A stretch of DNA of 64,000 bases from positions 2,539 through 66,538 of the forward strand of contig NZ_JAMTCO010000023.1 in NCBI RefSeq assembly GCF_024171925.1, written 5' to 3'. This DNA is from Actinokineospora diospyrosa. GTDB taxonomy: Bacteria; Actinomycetota; Actinomycetes; Mycobacteriales; Pseudonocardiaceae. Positions 1-8,389 of this stretch are shown here, in pieces (the stretch's first letter is position 1; every line of letters starts with the position of its first letter). The position numbers were made by a program, and so were the translations under genes. The notes under the pieces are model-generated. The model searched no databases. It saw nothing but the letters and a program-made list of their open reading frames with translations, and was not told the DNA's origin.

Positions 1-86
1 GGTCAGGTAGCAGTCCAGGGTCAGGTAGCAGTCCAGGGTCAGGTAGCAGTCCAGGGTCAGGTAGCAGTCCAGGGTCAGGTAGCAGT
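1..86. repeat. 18-bp tandem repeat, about 5 copies, cut by window edge
   Basis: Five head-to-tail copies of the 18-mer TCAGGTAGCAGTCCAGGG start at 3, 21, 39, 57 and 75 and are almost identical; the last copy decays into the paaZ terminator. The array probably continues to the left of the window. The unit is six codons long and is open in some frames, so a repetitive coding tail of a neighbouring gene cannot be excluded. There are no spacers, so it is not a CRISPR array. Confidence 0.9.
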
Positions 87-90
87 GGCG

Positions 91-119
91 GTGGGGGCGG
101 CCGAGGGGGCCGCCCCCAC
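91..119 (-). terminator. GC hairpin downstream of paaZ
   Basis: A perfect 12-bp inverted repeat (GTGGGGGCGGCC and its complement) with a 5-nt loop starts 7 bases after the paaZ stop codon. It has no U tract, as is common for actinobacterial terminators. It also separates paaZ from the 18-bp tandem repeat. Confidence 0.75.
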
Positions 120-126
120 TTGCGCG

Positions 127-2151
127 TCAGACCTTGGACACCAGGGTGAGCACGTCGTAGCGGGCCGCCGAGGTGCCGTCCTGCTTGGTCACGTCGGCGT
201 CCCAGCGGACCTCGCCGTACTCGGCGTTCTCGCGCGGGGTGATCTGCTTGGCGGTGAGGGTCACGGTGAGCTCGTCGCCCGGGAAGACCGGTGTGGTGAA
301 CCGCAGGTTCTCCAGACCGTAGTTGGCCAGCACCGGGCCGGGCTCCGGCGAGACGAACAGGCCCGCGGCGAACGAGACGACCAGGTAGCCGTGCGCCACG
401 ATCCCGCCGAAGAACTCGTTGGCCGCGGCGGCCTCCGGGTTGGTGTGGGCGTAGAAGGTGTCGCCGGTGAACTCGGAGAAGTGGTCGATGTCGGCCTGGG
501 TGACCGTGCGCGGGCCCGCCGTGACGCTGTCGCCCACCCGCAGGTCGGCCAGCGACTTGCGGAACGGGTGCACCTCCTCGACCCGGCGCGGGGCACCGGG
601 CACCCACTCGCCGGTGATCGCGGCCAGGACCCGGGGGCTGGCCTGGATCGCGGTGCGCTGCAGGTGGTGCAGGACGCCGCGGATGCCGCCCATCTCCTCG
701 CCGCCGCCCGCGCGGCCGGGGCCACCGTGCACGAGGGCGGGCAGCGGTGAGCCGTGGCCGGTGGACTCCTTGGCGTTCTCGGTGTCGAGGACCAGGAGCC
801 TGCCGTGCCAGGGGGCCACGCCCAGGGCCAGTTCAGTCGCGAAGTCGGCGTCGCCGGTGACCACGGAGCCGACGAGGCTGCCGAGGCCGCGGGCGGCCAA
901 CTCGATCGCGTGGTCGACGCCGTCGTAGGGCAGCAGGGTGCTGACCGGGCCGAACGCCTCGACCTCGTGCGGCTGGGCGCGGTCGGGGTCGTCGGCGCGC
1001 AGCAGGACCGGGGAGAGGAAGGCGCCGCGCTCGGGGTCGGCGTCGAGGGTGTCGACGTGGTCGAGGTCGCCGTAGACGACGCGGCCCACCTCGGCGATCG
1101 AGCGCACCGAGCGGCGGACCTCCTCGCGCTGGTCGAGGCTGGCGAGGGCGCCCATCCGCACGTCCGGGTTGGCCGGGTTGCCGACGGTGATCTTGGCGAG
1201 GCGGGCGCTGACGGCGTCGGCGACCGCGTCGAGCTGTCCGGAGGGGACGAACGCGCGGCGGATGGCGGTGCACTTCTGGCCCGCCTTGACCGTCATCTCC
1301 GCGACCAGCTGCTTGACGAACAGGTCGAACTCGGGTGTGCCGACGGTGGCGTCGGGGCCCAGGATCGAGCAGTTGAGCGAGTCGGCCTCGGCGGTGAAGC
1401 GGACCGAGTTCGCGACCACGGCCGGGTGGGTGCGCAGCGTGCGGGCGGTGGCGGCCGAGCCGGTGAAGCCGACGAGGTCCTGCGGGGTGAGGTGGTCGAG
1501 CAGGTCGCCCGCGCTCCCGCTGACCAGCTGCAGGCTGCCCTCGGGCAGCGTCCCCGAGTCGAGCATCAACTCGACCAGCCGGGCGGTGACGTAGGCGGTC
1601 TGGCTGGCGGGCTTGATGAGCGTGGGCACCCCGGCCAGGAACGCGGGGGCGAACTTCTCCAGCGGGCCCCACACCGGGAAGTTGAACGCGTTGATCTGCA
1701 CGGCGACCCCGCGCAGCGGCACGGCGATGTGCCTGCCGACGAAGGTGCCCTCGCGGCTGAGCCGCTCGACCGGGCCCTCGGCGAGGACCTTGGCGTTGGG
1801 CAGTTCGCGGCGGCCCTTGCCGCTGTAGGTGAACAGCACGCCGATGCCGCCGTCGACGTCGAACACGGAGTCGCGCTGGGTGGCGCCGGTGCGCGCGGAC
1901 AGGGCGTAGAGCTCGGCCTTGTGCTCGGTGAGGTGGGTGGCGAGCACCTTCAGCAGCGCGGCGCGCTGGTGGAAGGTCAGCTCGCGCAGCGCGGACCCGC
2001 CGACGCGGCGGCCGTGCTCGAGCGCGGCGCCCATGTCGACCCCGGCGGAGGAGATCCGGGCGACCTCCTCGCCGGTGACCGCGTCGAGCAGCGGGGCCCC
2101 GTCGTCCGGGGTGTGCCAGCGGCCGGATACGTAGCTGCGCAGCAGCGCCAT
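127..2151 (-). CDS. paaZ: PaaZ: oxepin-CoA hydrolase / semialdehyde dehydrogenase
   Basis: Bifunctional ring-cleavage enzyme of aerobic phenylacetate degradation: the MaoC-like domain hydrolyses oxepin-CoA and the aldehyde dehydrogenase domain oxidises the resulting semialdehyde. It has 674 residues (E. coli PaaZ 681). The ALDH domain (about 1-510) carries Glu255 and Cys294 in GQKCTAIRR, matching E. coli Glu256/Cys295. The hot-dog hydratase domain (about 525-674) carries Asp564 and His569 in FTGDTFYAH. The start is chosen because a perfect AGGAGG lies 8 nt upstream; a 72-residue in-frame extension further upstream has no homologous look. It is monocistronic here, with its own terminator and a divergent protease upstream, so the other paa genes must lie elsewhere. 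Confidence 0.95.
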   Translation of the reverse strand: MALLRSYVSGRWHTPDDGAPLLDAVTGEEVARISSAGVDMGAALEHGRRVGGSALRELTFHQRAALLKVLATHLTEHKAELYALSARTGATQRDSVFDVDGGIGVLFTYSGKGRRELPNAKVLAEGPVERLSREGTFVGRHIAVPLRGVAVQINAFNFPVWGPLEKFAPAFLAGVPTLIKPASQTAYVTARLVELMLDSGTLPEGSLQLVSGSAGDLLDHLTPQDLVGFTGSAATARTLRTHPAVVANSVRFTAEADSLNCSILGPDATVGTPEFDLFVKQLVAEMTVKAGQKCTAIRRAFVPSGQLDAVADAVSARLAKITVGNPANPDVRMGALASLDQREEVRRSVRSIAEVGRVVYGDLDHVDTLDADPERGAFLSPVLLRADDPDRAQPHEVEAFGPVSTLLPYDGVDHAIELAARGLGSLVGSVVTGDADFATELALGVAPWHGRLLVLDTENAKESTGHGSPLPALVHGGPGRAGGGEEMGGIRGVLHHLQRTAIQASPRVLAAITGEWVPGAPRRVEEVHPFRKSLADLRVGDSVTAGPRTVTQADIDHFSEFTGDTFYAHTNPEAAAANEFFGGIVAHGYLVVSFAAGLFVSPEPGPVLANYGLENLRFTTPVFPGDELTVTLTAKQITPRENAEYGEVRWDADVTKQDGTSAARYDVLTLVSKV

Positions 2152-2604
2152 CTGGTCGACCTCCTGAGTCGATCGCGGGCCCGGCCTCGTCGCCGCGCCC
2201 ACCGCGCCCGATGCTAGTGCCGCGCCCCGGGACGTCGCCCTCGTCGCGACCCGCCCACGCCCTGGGTCGAGCCACCGGCGGCGCGCTCGCCCGTGGCCCC
2301 GCGCGCACGAGCACGGACCGTGAAAACAATTCATTGCAATCCGTGGTGCGTCGTTACCAATTACCATTCCGAAACATGGGAACGCGATGGGAACATCCCA
2401 CCCTTGCCGTTCGCCTATTTTGGGTGAAAAGGTGGCTTCTTGACAGCGTGACCGCCTGGTCGCGGTCGGTTTCCAGGACTAGCTGACCTGGGCTGAAGCC
2501 GCCCGATCCAGGCCGCAGCGCTTGTCGTCTCCGCACGGGGCCGACTGTGCGGAACATTCCCGATTCACCCCTGCCGCGGCTGAGTCCGCAGAATCGAGAA
2601 AAGC
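2152..2604. promoter_or_regulatory. Divergent intergenic region, paaZ / S1 protease
   Basis: No convincing gene. Relatively AT-rich. It contains ATGGGAAC twice (from 2376 and 2387) followed by TCCCA, forming TGGGA-ACA-TCCCA at 2388-2400, then TTGCCG at 2404. A similar GATGGGA...TCCCATC...TTGCCG arrangement precedes the M14 carboxypeptidase gene (18014-18058). A TTGACA occurs at 2440, but I see no good -10 box 16-18 nt after it. Confidence 0.5.
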
Positions 2605-3330
2605 ATGAAGAAGACCAAGCTCGCCGTGGCGCTCGCGGGCGCCGCGCTCGCCGTGCTGGCGGCGGCACCCACCTCGAACGCCGCCCCGAGCGCCCCCGCG
2701 GGCGACCCGGTGCTGACCCCGGCGATCATCGGTGGCGGCACCGCCAGCAACGCCCCGTGGGCGGCGCGGCTGTTCTCCAACGGCCAGCAGTCCTGCTCGG
2801 CGACCATCATCGCCCCGCAGTACATCCTGACCGCCAAGCACTGCGTGGCCAGCGGCACGATCAGCTTCCGGATCGGCAGCCTCGACCAGACCACCGGCGG
2901 CACCACCGCGAACGCCTCGCAGATCTACCGGCACTCCGCCTCGGACCTGGCCATCGCGCGCCTGGACCGCAGCGTGTCGGCCAGCTACGCGCCGCTGGGC
3001 ACCACGGCCGACGCCCGCGTCGGCCAGCAGGTCCAGGTCTACGGCTGGGGCGCCACCTGCACCGGCCAGCCCGAGATCAACTGCCAGTCGCGCTACCTCA
3101 AGGTCGCGACCGTGCAGGTGACCTCGACCAACGCGCGCGACGCCTACAACGGTGTCGCCGTGCAGGCCCGCCGGGTCAACGGCATCACCGCCGGTGGCGA
3201 CTCCGGTGGCCCGATGTTCGGCAACGGCCGCCAGATCGGCGTCGCCTCCACCAGCGACCGGCAGAGCATCACCAACTACACCTCGGTGGGCTCCTACCGC
3301 AGCTGGATCCAGAGCATCGCGGGCGTCTGA
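2605..3330 (+). CDS. Secreted S1 (chymotrypsin-fold) serine protease
   Basis: 241 residues. The Sec signal peptide is about 1-26 (MKKTKLAVA..., ending ...SNA-A). A short propeptide ends before IIGGG (41-45), which resembles the zymogen activation site of S1A proteases. The catalytic triad is visible as His79 (TAKHC), Asp114 (SDLAI) and Ser200 (GGDSGGP). The S1-pocket position six before Ser200 is Ile194 instead of the Asp of trypsin, so Arg/Lys specificity is unlikely. Four Cys (64, 80, 152, 160) could form two disulfides. An extracellular nutritional protease is the likely role. The upstream region shares a TGGGA/TCCCA motif with the M14 carboxypeptidase gene. Confidence 0.9.
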   Translation: MKKTKLAVALAGAALAVLAAAPTSNAAPSAPAGDPVLTPAIIGGGTASNAPWAARLFSNGQQSCSATIIAPQYILTAKHCVASGTISFRIGSLDQTTGGTTANASQIYRHSASDLAIARLDRSVSASYAPLGTTADARVGQQVQVYGWGATCTGQPEINCQSRYLKVATVQVTSTNARDAYNGVAVQARRVNGITAGGDSGGPMFGNGRQIGVASTSDRQSITNYTSVGSYRSWIQSIAGV

Positions 3331-3346
3331 TCCAGACCCCGCAGGG

Positions 3347-3373
3347 AGGGCCGCGACCACTGGTCGCGGCCCT
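3347..3373. terminator. Bidirectional terminator after S1 protease
   Basis: AGGGCCGCGACC and its exact complement flank a 3-nt loop (12-bp stem), followed by TT on the plus strand. It lies between the convergent S1 protease and HNH lipoprotein genes and can serve both. Confidence 0.85.
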
Positions 3374-3397
3374 TTCCGCTTTCTCGGGGACCCCGCG

Positions 3398-4057
3398 TCA
3401 GGGGCAGGTGTTGAGCATCCGGGTCAGCTCGGCGAGCTCCACGTCGTCGACGGTGAGCTGGTACTTGGTCTTCACCGCGACGTAGCCGGTGGCGTAGTCG
3501 CACCAGTACTCGCGCATCGGGCGCCACTTGCCCGGGTCGCCGTCGCTCTTCTGCTGGTTGGAGCGGGCGGACACGGCGACGAGGTTGACCGGGTCGTTGT
3601 AGTAGGCCTTGCGCTGCTCGGCGGTCCAGTTCCTGGCGCCGGAGCGGGCGGCCTCGGCCAGCGGCACGATGTGGTCGATCTGCAGGTCGGCCGGGTCCTT
3701 GGTGGTGACCCCGTCGTAGCGGCTGGTCCAGCAGGTGGCCTTCGGGCAGGACGGCTTGCACTGCCCGTCCACGGTCTCGCCGTCGCCGTCGCGCACCAGC
3801 ACCTGCTCGCGGGTGCTGCACTTGCTGGCCCGGTCGTTGGCCCACTCCCCCCACTCGTCGCGGTCGTAGTGGGCGCCGGTGTCCTCGGGCCGGGGTTGGC
3901 CCAGCGCGGCGAGTTGGGCCTGGTGGTTGGCCGCCGCGCCAGGGGCGGGCGCGGGCAGCGAGGTGCCGCCGGTGCCGAGCGCGTCGGGGTCGCAGGCGGT
4001 GAGCAGGGAGAGCCCGAGGGCCGCCAGGACGGTCAGGACGGGGACTACGGAACGCAT
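3398..4057 (-). CDS. Lipoprotein HNH nuclease (DUF1524/GmrSD C-terminal type)
   Basis: 219 residues. A lipoprotein signal with lipobox LLTAC (Cys22) predicts anchoring to the outer face of the membrane. The C-terminal half is an HNH-family nuclease domain: ADLQIDHIVPLAEA (Asp128-His129), DPVNLVAV (Asn159) and SNQQKSDGDP, as in DUF1524 proteins. Several Cys (80, 100, 104, 109, 186, 218) suggest disulfides, consistent with an extracellular enzyme. The start has GGGAG 7 nt upstream; an extra 28 residues further upstream would bury the signal peptide. Likely role: surface nuclease for DNA uptake or nutrition. A role against foreign DNA is only a possibility. Monocistronic. Confidence 0.85.
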   Translation of the reverse strand: MRSVVPVLTVLAALGLSLLTACDPDALGTGGTSLPAPAPGAAANHQAQLAALGQPRPEDTGAHYDRDEWGEWANDRASKCSTREQVLVRDGDGETVDGQCKPSCPKATCWTSRYDGVTTKDPADLQIDHIVPLAEAARSGARNWTAEQRKAYYNDPVNLVAVSARSNQQKSDGDPGKWRPMREYWCDYATGYVAVKTKYQLTVDDVELAELTRMLNTCP

Positions 4058-4156
4058 GATCACTCCCGAGATGCAGGATTGAGTGCATACATTCCATTGA
4101 TCATCACCCGATCCGGGGAGGCGCGCCGAACGGTCGCGCATGTTCGGGCCCGCACG

Positions 4157-4199
4157 CGCGAAGGCCCGCCGGCCGCAGGGGAGCCGACGGACCTTCGCG
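4157..4199 (-). terminator. Terminator of the actP operon
   Basis: A 17-bp stem with a 9-nt loop between the actP stop and the HNH gene. The two arm mismatches become U·G wobbles only in minus-strand RNA, so it fits termination of the symporter operon rather than plus-strand transcription. Confidence 0.8.
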
Positions 4200-4220
4200 T
4201 CCTTGCCGCGGAGTGGCTAC

Positions 4221-5846
4221 CTAGTGCGGGGTCGCCTTCTCCGCGCCCGCGCCGGTGAGGGCTCGGACCTCCATCTCGGCGTACTTGTCGGCGCGGCGCT
4301 CCTTGGACAGCACCGTGCCGAGCCAGCCGAGGAAGAACGCCAGCGGGATGGAGACGATCCCGGGGTTCTCCAGCGGGAACCAGTGGAAGTCGACGCCCTG
4401 GATCATCGACGGCGTCGACGCGGTGGCCGGTTTGCCCGACACCGCCGGGGAGAACACGATCAGCACGATGCTCGCCACCAGGCCGCCGTAGGTGCTCCAC
4501 AGCGCGCCGGAGGTGTTGAACCGCTTCCAGAACAGCGAGTACAGGATGGTCGGCAGGTTCGCCGAGGCGGCCACCGCGAACGCCAGCGCCACCAGGAAGG
4601 CCACGTTCTGCCCGTTGGCGACGATCCCGCCGACGATGGCGACGATCCCGATGACCACCGCGGTGATCCGGGCGACGCGCACCTCGGCGTTCTTGTCGGC
4701 GAGCTTGTCCTTCTTGATGATGTTGGCGTAGATGTCGTGGGCGAACGAGGCGGACGCGGTGATGGTCAACCCGGCGACCACGGCCAGGATGGTGGCGAAG
4801 GCGACCGCGGCGATCAGTCCCAAGAGGACAGGTCCGCCCAGTGCCTGGGCCAGCAGCGGCGCGGCGGAGTTCGCCTTGCCCGGTGCCGCCCGGATGGCCT
4901 CGGGGCCGACGATGGCACCGGCGCCGTAGCCCAGCACGAGGGTGAACAGGTAGAAGATGCCGATCAGCCAGATCGCCCAGACCACCGAGCGGCGCGCCTC
5001 CTTGGCGGTGGGCACGGTGTAGAAGCGCATCAGGATGTGCGGCAGGCCCGCGGTGCCCAGCACCAGCGCCAACCCCAGGGACAGGAAGTCGAGCTTGCTG
5101 GTGCCGGTGGCGCCGTACTGCTTGCCCGGGCTCAGCAGCGCCTCACCGGTCTTGCCGCCCGCGTCGACGGCGCCGCCGAGCAGGCTGGAGAGGTTGAAGC
5201 CGAACTTGGCCAGCACCCAGATGGTCATCGCCAGCGCGCCGGTGATCAGCAGCGCGGCCTTGATGATCTGCACCCAGGTGGTGCCCTTCATGCCGCCGAC
5301 CAGCACGTAGACGATCATGATGAGGCCGACGGCGGCGATCACCACGGCCTGGCCGGTCTTGTTGGTGATGCCCAGCAGCAGCGCGACGAGGCCACCGGCA
5401 CCGGCCATCTGGGCCAGCAGGTAGAAGAAGGACACCACCAGGGTCGAGGTCGCCGCGGCGGCGCGGACCGGGCGCTGGCGCATCCGGAACGCCAGCACGT
5501 CGCCCATCGTGTACTTGCCGGTGTTGCGCAGCAGTTCGGCCACCAGCAGCAGCGCGACCAGCCAGGCGACCAGGAAGCCGATGGAGTAGAGGAAACCGTC
5601 GTAGCCGTTGAGCGCGATGGCGCCCGCGATACCCAGGAAGGAGGCGGCGGAGAGGTAGTCGCCGGAGATCGCGATGCCGTTCTGCGGCCCGGTGAAGGCG
5701 CGGCCCGCGGCGTAGTAGTCGGCGGCGGTCTTGGTGTTGCGGCTGGCCCGGAACACGACCACCAGGGTGATCGCGACGAACACGGCGAAGATGCCGATGT
5801 TGAGGGCGGGGTTGTTGCCGGTGACCCCGGCGGCGATGGCGCTCAC
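4221..5846 (-). CDS. actP: Cation:acetate symporter (ActP-like, SSS family)
   Basis: 541-residue polytopic membrane protein of the sodium:solute symporter family. The signature SGDYLSAASFLGIAGAIALNG (first part shown is the family hallmark) lies near residue 60, and long hydrophobic segments continue to about residue 515. ActP takes up acetate, glyoxylate and related short carboxylates with sodium or protons. It starts with GTG, overlapping the stop of the upstream DUF485 gene (GTGA), so the two are translationally coupled, as yjcH-actP are in enterobacteria. Substrate is inferred from family and partner gene only; propionate or pyruvate are alternatives. Confidence 0.9.
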   Translation of the reverse strand: MSAIAAGVTGNNPALNIGIFAVFVAITLVVVFRASRNTKTAADYYAAGRAFTGPQNGIAISGDYLSAASFLGIAGAIALNGYDGFLYSIGFLVAWLVALLLVAELLRNTGKYTMGDVLAFRMRQRPVRAAAATSTLVVSFFYLLAQMAGAGGLVALLLGITNKTGQAVVIAAVGLIMIVYVLVGGMKGTTWVQIIKAALLITGALAMTIWVLAKFGFNLSSLLGGAVDAGGKTGEALLSPGKQYGATGTSKLDFLSLGLALVLGTAGLPHILMRFYTVPTAKEARRSVVWAIWLIGIFYLFTLVLGYGAGAIVGPEAIRAAPGKANSAAPLLAQALGGPVLLGLIAAVAFATILAVVAGLTITASASFAHDIYANIIKKDKLADKNAEVRVARITAVVIGIVAIVGGIVANGQNVAFLVALAFAVAASANLPTILYSLFWKRFNTSGALWSTYGGLVASIVLIVFSPAVSGKPATASTPSMIQGVDFHWFPLENPGIVSIPLAFFLGWLGTVLSKERRADKYAEMEVRALTGAGAEKATPH

Positions 5847-6196
5847 TTGGCCGCACCCCCCTCGACGCGCTCGCGGATGCTGGTGGCCAGCGGGTCGAGT
5901 TTGCGGTCGGCGTAGCGCACGTAGAGGCTGGTGATCACGAAGGTGGAGACGAACTGCAGCAGGCCGAGCACGAGACCGACGTTGATGTCACCGACCAGCT
6001 TGGTGGCCATGAAGCCGTGCGCGTAATCGGCGAGCAGCACGTAGACGAGGTACCAGACGAGGAACACGGCGGTCATCGGGAACACGAAGCGGCGTAAGCG
6101 CCTGCGCAGTTCGACGAACTCGGCGCTGCCGTGCACCTCCGCCCAGTCCGGCTCGTCGGGATCCGGTCGGGTGCCTGGGTCGTGGGACGTACTCAT
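5843..6196 (-). CDS. DUF485 small membrane protein, ActP partner
   Basis: 117 residues: a charged N-terminal 35-residue segment, then two transmembrane helices (about 40-58 and 72-94), then a basic cytoplasmic tail. Size, topology and position directly upstream of an ActP symporter match the DUF485/YjcH family, thought to assist or modulate the transporter. First gene of the two-gene operon; its promoter must lie in the 60-bp gap before the second symporter gene. Function not proven in the family. Confidence 0.85.
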   Translation of the reverse strand: MSTSHDPGTRPDPDEPDWAEVHGSAEFVELRRRLRRFVFPMTAVFLVWYLVYVLLADYAHGFMATKLVGDINVGLVLGLLQFVSTFVITSLYVRYADRKLDPLATSIRERVEGGAAK

Positions 6197-6259
6197 CGGG
6201 CGCCTCCCTCGATGGTGTTCCGCGTCACGGTAGGGACGGCGCGCGGCGCGCAGCAGAGG

Positions 6260-8023
6260 TCAGCGGCCCAATCGACGGAGGATGCGACGAGCGGCTGACG
6301 AACGGCGGGCCGAGAAGGACGAGTGGCCGGGATCGGCGCCGCGGCCCGCTCCGAGGTCGTGCCGTTCGCGCAGGTGCAGCCGCAACATGGCGGCCTGCGA
6401 CCAGGCGGGCGGGCGGCCGAACAGCGACACCACGACCATCGTGGCGAAGGCCAGCGGCACCGACCAGGGCGCGGGCTGGGCGATGAGGATCGCGGGCCAC
6501 CCGGACACGGGCGGGCCGAGCAGGGTCGCCACGATGGCGCCCGCGGTCGCGGCCAGGCCGGCGGCCACCCCGGCGATGGCGCCCGCGGCGGTCAGCCGCG
6601 GCCACCAGATGCCCAGCACCAGCAGCGGGCAGAAGGTCGACGCCGCGACGGTGAACCCCCAGGTGACCAGCACGCCCGCGTCGAGGCGGGCCGAGGGCAG
6701 GGCGAGCAGCACCACCACGGCGGCCGCGGCGACGACGGTGAAGCGCAGCCGGGCGAGGCCGCCGGGGACCAGGTCGTGCGAGATGGCGCCCGCGACGACG
6801 AGCAGCAGGCCGAGCGAGGTGGCCAGGAACGCGGCGAAGGCGCCCGCGGTGAGCAGCGCGGTGAAGACCGTCCCGGTCGGCCCGGCGTCCACTTGGGACG
6901 GTAGGGCGACCACCGCGGTGTCGGTGGCGCCGGACAGGTACAGCTGCGGCACCAGGACTTTCGCGAGCGTGCCGTAGATCCCGGGGAACAGGTAGAACAC
7001 GCTGAGCAGGCCGACGGTGATCGCCGCGGTGCGGCGGGCGGCGCGGCCGTCGGGGCTGGTGTGGAAGCGCATGAGCACGTGCGGCAGACCCATGGTGCCG
7101 AGCATGGTCGCGATCAGCACGGCCCAGGTGCCGAGCAGGGGGTGGCCCGCGTGCGACGGGTCGAGCAGGGGGCGCTGCCAGTCGGGGCCGCCCGGCGCCG
7201 CGCCGCCGCGGATGCCGGGCACGGGGGCGCCCGCAGGGAAGACCACGGTGGACCCCTCGGCGACCCGGTACTCCCCCGCCGGGATGTCCAGCGGCGCGCC
7301 GTCGCCGGTGCGCGCGGTCAGCGGCTCGTCGAGCAGGAGGGTGACCTCGAGGCCGAAGTCGACCGGGGTCTCGCGGGTGAAGTGGGTGAACTCGACCGGG
7401 TGCACCGCCTCGTGCCGGACCTGCGGGCCGACCTGCAGCAGCAGCCAGATCGCGGGCACGATGAACAGCACCAGCTTGAAGCAGAACTGGAACGCCTGCA
7501 CGTAGGTCGCCGCGCGCATCCCGCCCACGGCGAGGGTCACGCTGACCACGACGGCGGCGATCACCACGCCCACCCAGTACGGGCCGTCGCTGACCACGCT
7601 GAGCACCAGCCCGGCGGTGCGGAACTGGGGCACGAGGTAGAGCCCGGCGATCACCAGGACGGTGACGGCGGCGAGCTTGCGCAGCGGGGTCGAGGCCAGC
7701 CGCGCCTCGGCGAAGTCCGGGACGGTCACCGCGCCGGAGCGGCGCATCGGGGCCGCGACGAGCACGAGCATCGCGACGTAGCCCGCGGTGAAGCCGACCG
7801 GGTACCACAGCGCGCCCATGCCGTCCTTGACCACCAGGCCCGCGACCCCGAGGAACGAGGCGGCGGAGAGGTACTCCCCCGACACCGCGGCCGAGTTGAG
7901 CAGCGGGGAGACCCGGCGGGAGGCGACCAGGAAGTCGGAGGTGGTGCGGATCGCCGCGACCCCGCGCAGCCCCACCAGCAGGGTCAGCAGGACGACGGGG
8001 GCGACGGCGAAGACCGCGATCAC
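6260..8023 (-). CDS. Second sodium:solute symporter (ActP-like) with large loop
   Basis: 587 residues. SGEYLSAASFLGVAGL near residue 48 places it in the same symporter clade as the neighbouring ActP. It differs by a hydrophilic insertion of roughly 90 residues (about 205-300) between helices, rich in Pro, Gly and charged residues, as seen in some actinobacterial acetate/monocarboxylate symporters. The GTG start overlaps the stop of the small membrane-protein gene upstream (GTGA); the 90 in-frame residues further upstream have no transporter character and are rejected. Last gene of the lytS-lytT-small protein-symporter operon, which suggests that the two-component system controls or senses this transporter's substrate, as BtsSR does for pyruvate uptake in E. 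coli. Confidence 0.88.
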   Translation of the reverse strand: MIAVFAVAPVVLLTLLVGLRGVAAIRTTSDFLVASRRVSPLLNSAAVSGEYLSAASFLGVAGLVVKDGMGALWYPVGFTAGYVAMLVLVAAPMRRSGAVTVPDFAEARLASTPLRKLAAVTVLVIAGLYLVPQFRTAGLVLSVVSDGPYWVGVVIAAVVVSVTLAVGGMRAATYVQAFQFCFKLVLFIVPAIWLLLQVGPQVRHEAVHPVEFTHFTRETPVDFGLEVTLLLDEPLTARTGDGAPLDIPAGEYRVAEGSTVVFPAGAPVPGIRGGAAPGGPDWQRPLLDPSHAGHPLLGTWAVLIATMLGTMGLPHVLMRFHTSPDGRAARRTAAITVGLLSVFYLFPGIYGTLAKVLVPQLYLSGATDTAVVALPSQVDAGPTGTVFTALLTAGAFAAFLATSLGLLLVVAGAISHDLVPGGLARLRFTVVAAAAVVVLLALPSARLDAGVLVTWGFTVAASTFCPLLVLGIWWPRLTAAGAIAGVAAGLAATAGAIVATLLGPPVSGWPAILIAQPAPWSVPLAFATMVVVSLFGRPPAWSQAAMLRLHLRERHDLGAGRGADPGHSSFSARRSSAARRILRRLGR

Positions 8024-8370
8024 TCGGTGTCCTCGGCGCGCTCGGCGCGGCGCAACTGCCAGTGCGAGAGGACGACCATGGCCGGGAACGGGATGGCGAC
8101 GATGGCGATCCAGGACAGCGGGATGCCCAGCACCCGCACCTCGTCCCAGCCGGGGGTCAGCCAGAGCAGGACCGGGAGGCCGAGCAGCAGCCCGAACAGG
8201 GTGCCCAAAGCGGCGACCGCCCTGGCGCGCTGGGCCCGGTAGACGCGCAGGGCCTGGCGGACCTCGGCGGGGTCCATCGTGGGCGGGCGCCACGCGGTGC
8301 GGTGGCGGCGGCGGGCGTGCGCCAGCCGCGTCTGGGGACTGGTGACGGCCACCCTGCGGTGCGGGCTCAC
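8020..8370 (-). CDS. Small two-helix membrane protein upstream of symporter
   Basis: 116 residues from the GTG start, which has AGGA 6 nt upstream and lies 19 nt after the response-regulator gene. An internal ATG (MDPAEVRQ...) would give an 85-residue protein. Two hydrophobic helices (about 52-70 and 82-100) are flanked by Arg-rich ends. It occupies the place that DUF485 proteins hold in ActP operons, with the same GTGA overlap to the symporter, but I cannot recognise the DUF485 sequence. It may be a functional analogue or a diverged member. Confidence 0.75.
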   Translation of the reverse strand: MSPHRRVAVTSPQTRLAHARRRHRTAWRPPTMDPAEVRQALRVYRAQRARAVAALGTLFGLLLGLPVLLWLTPGWDEVRVLGIPLSWIAIVAIPFPAMVVLSHWQLRRAERAEDTE

Positions 8371-8389
8371 CGGTGGTCCTGCCGGGGTC

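Noticed and set aside
1..86. CRISPR-like array
   Set aside because: Direct tandem units without spacers; no cas genes.
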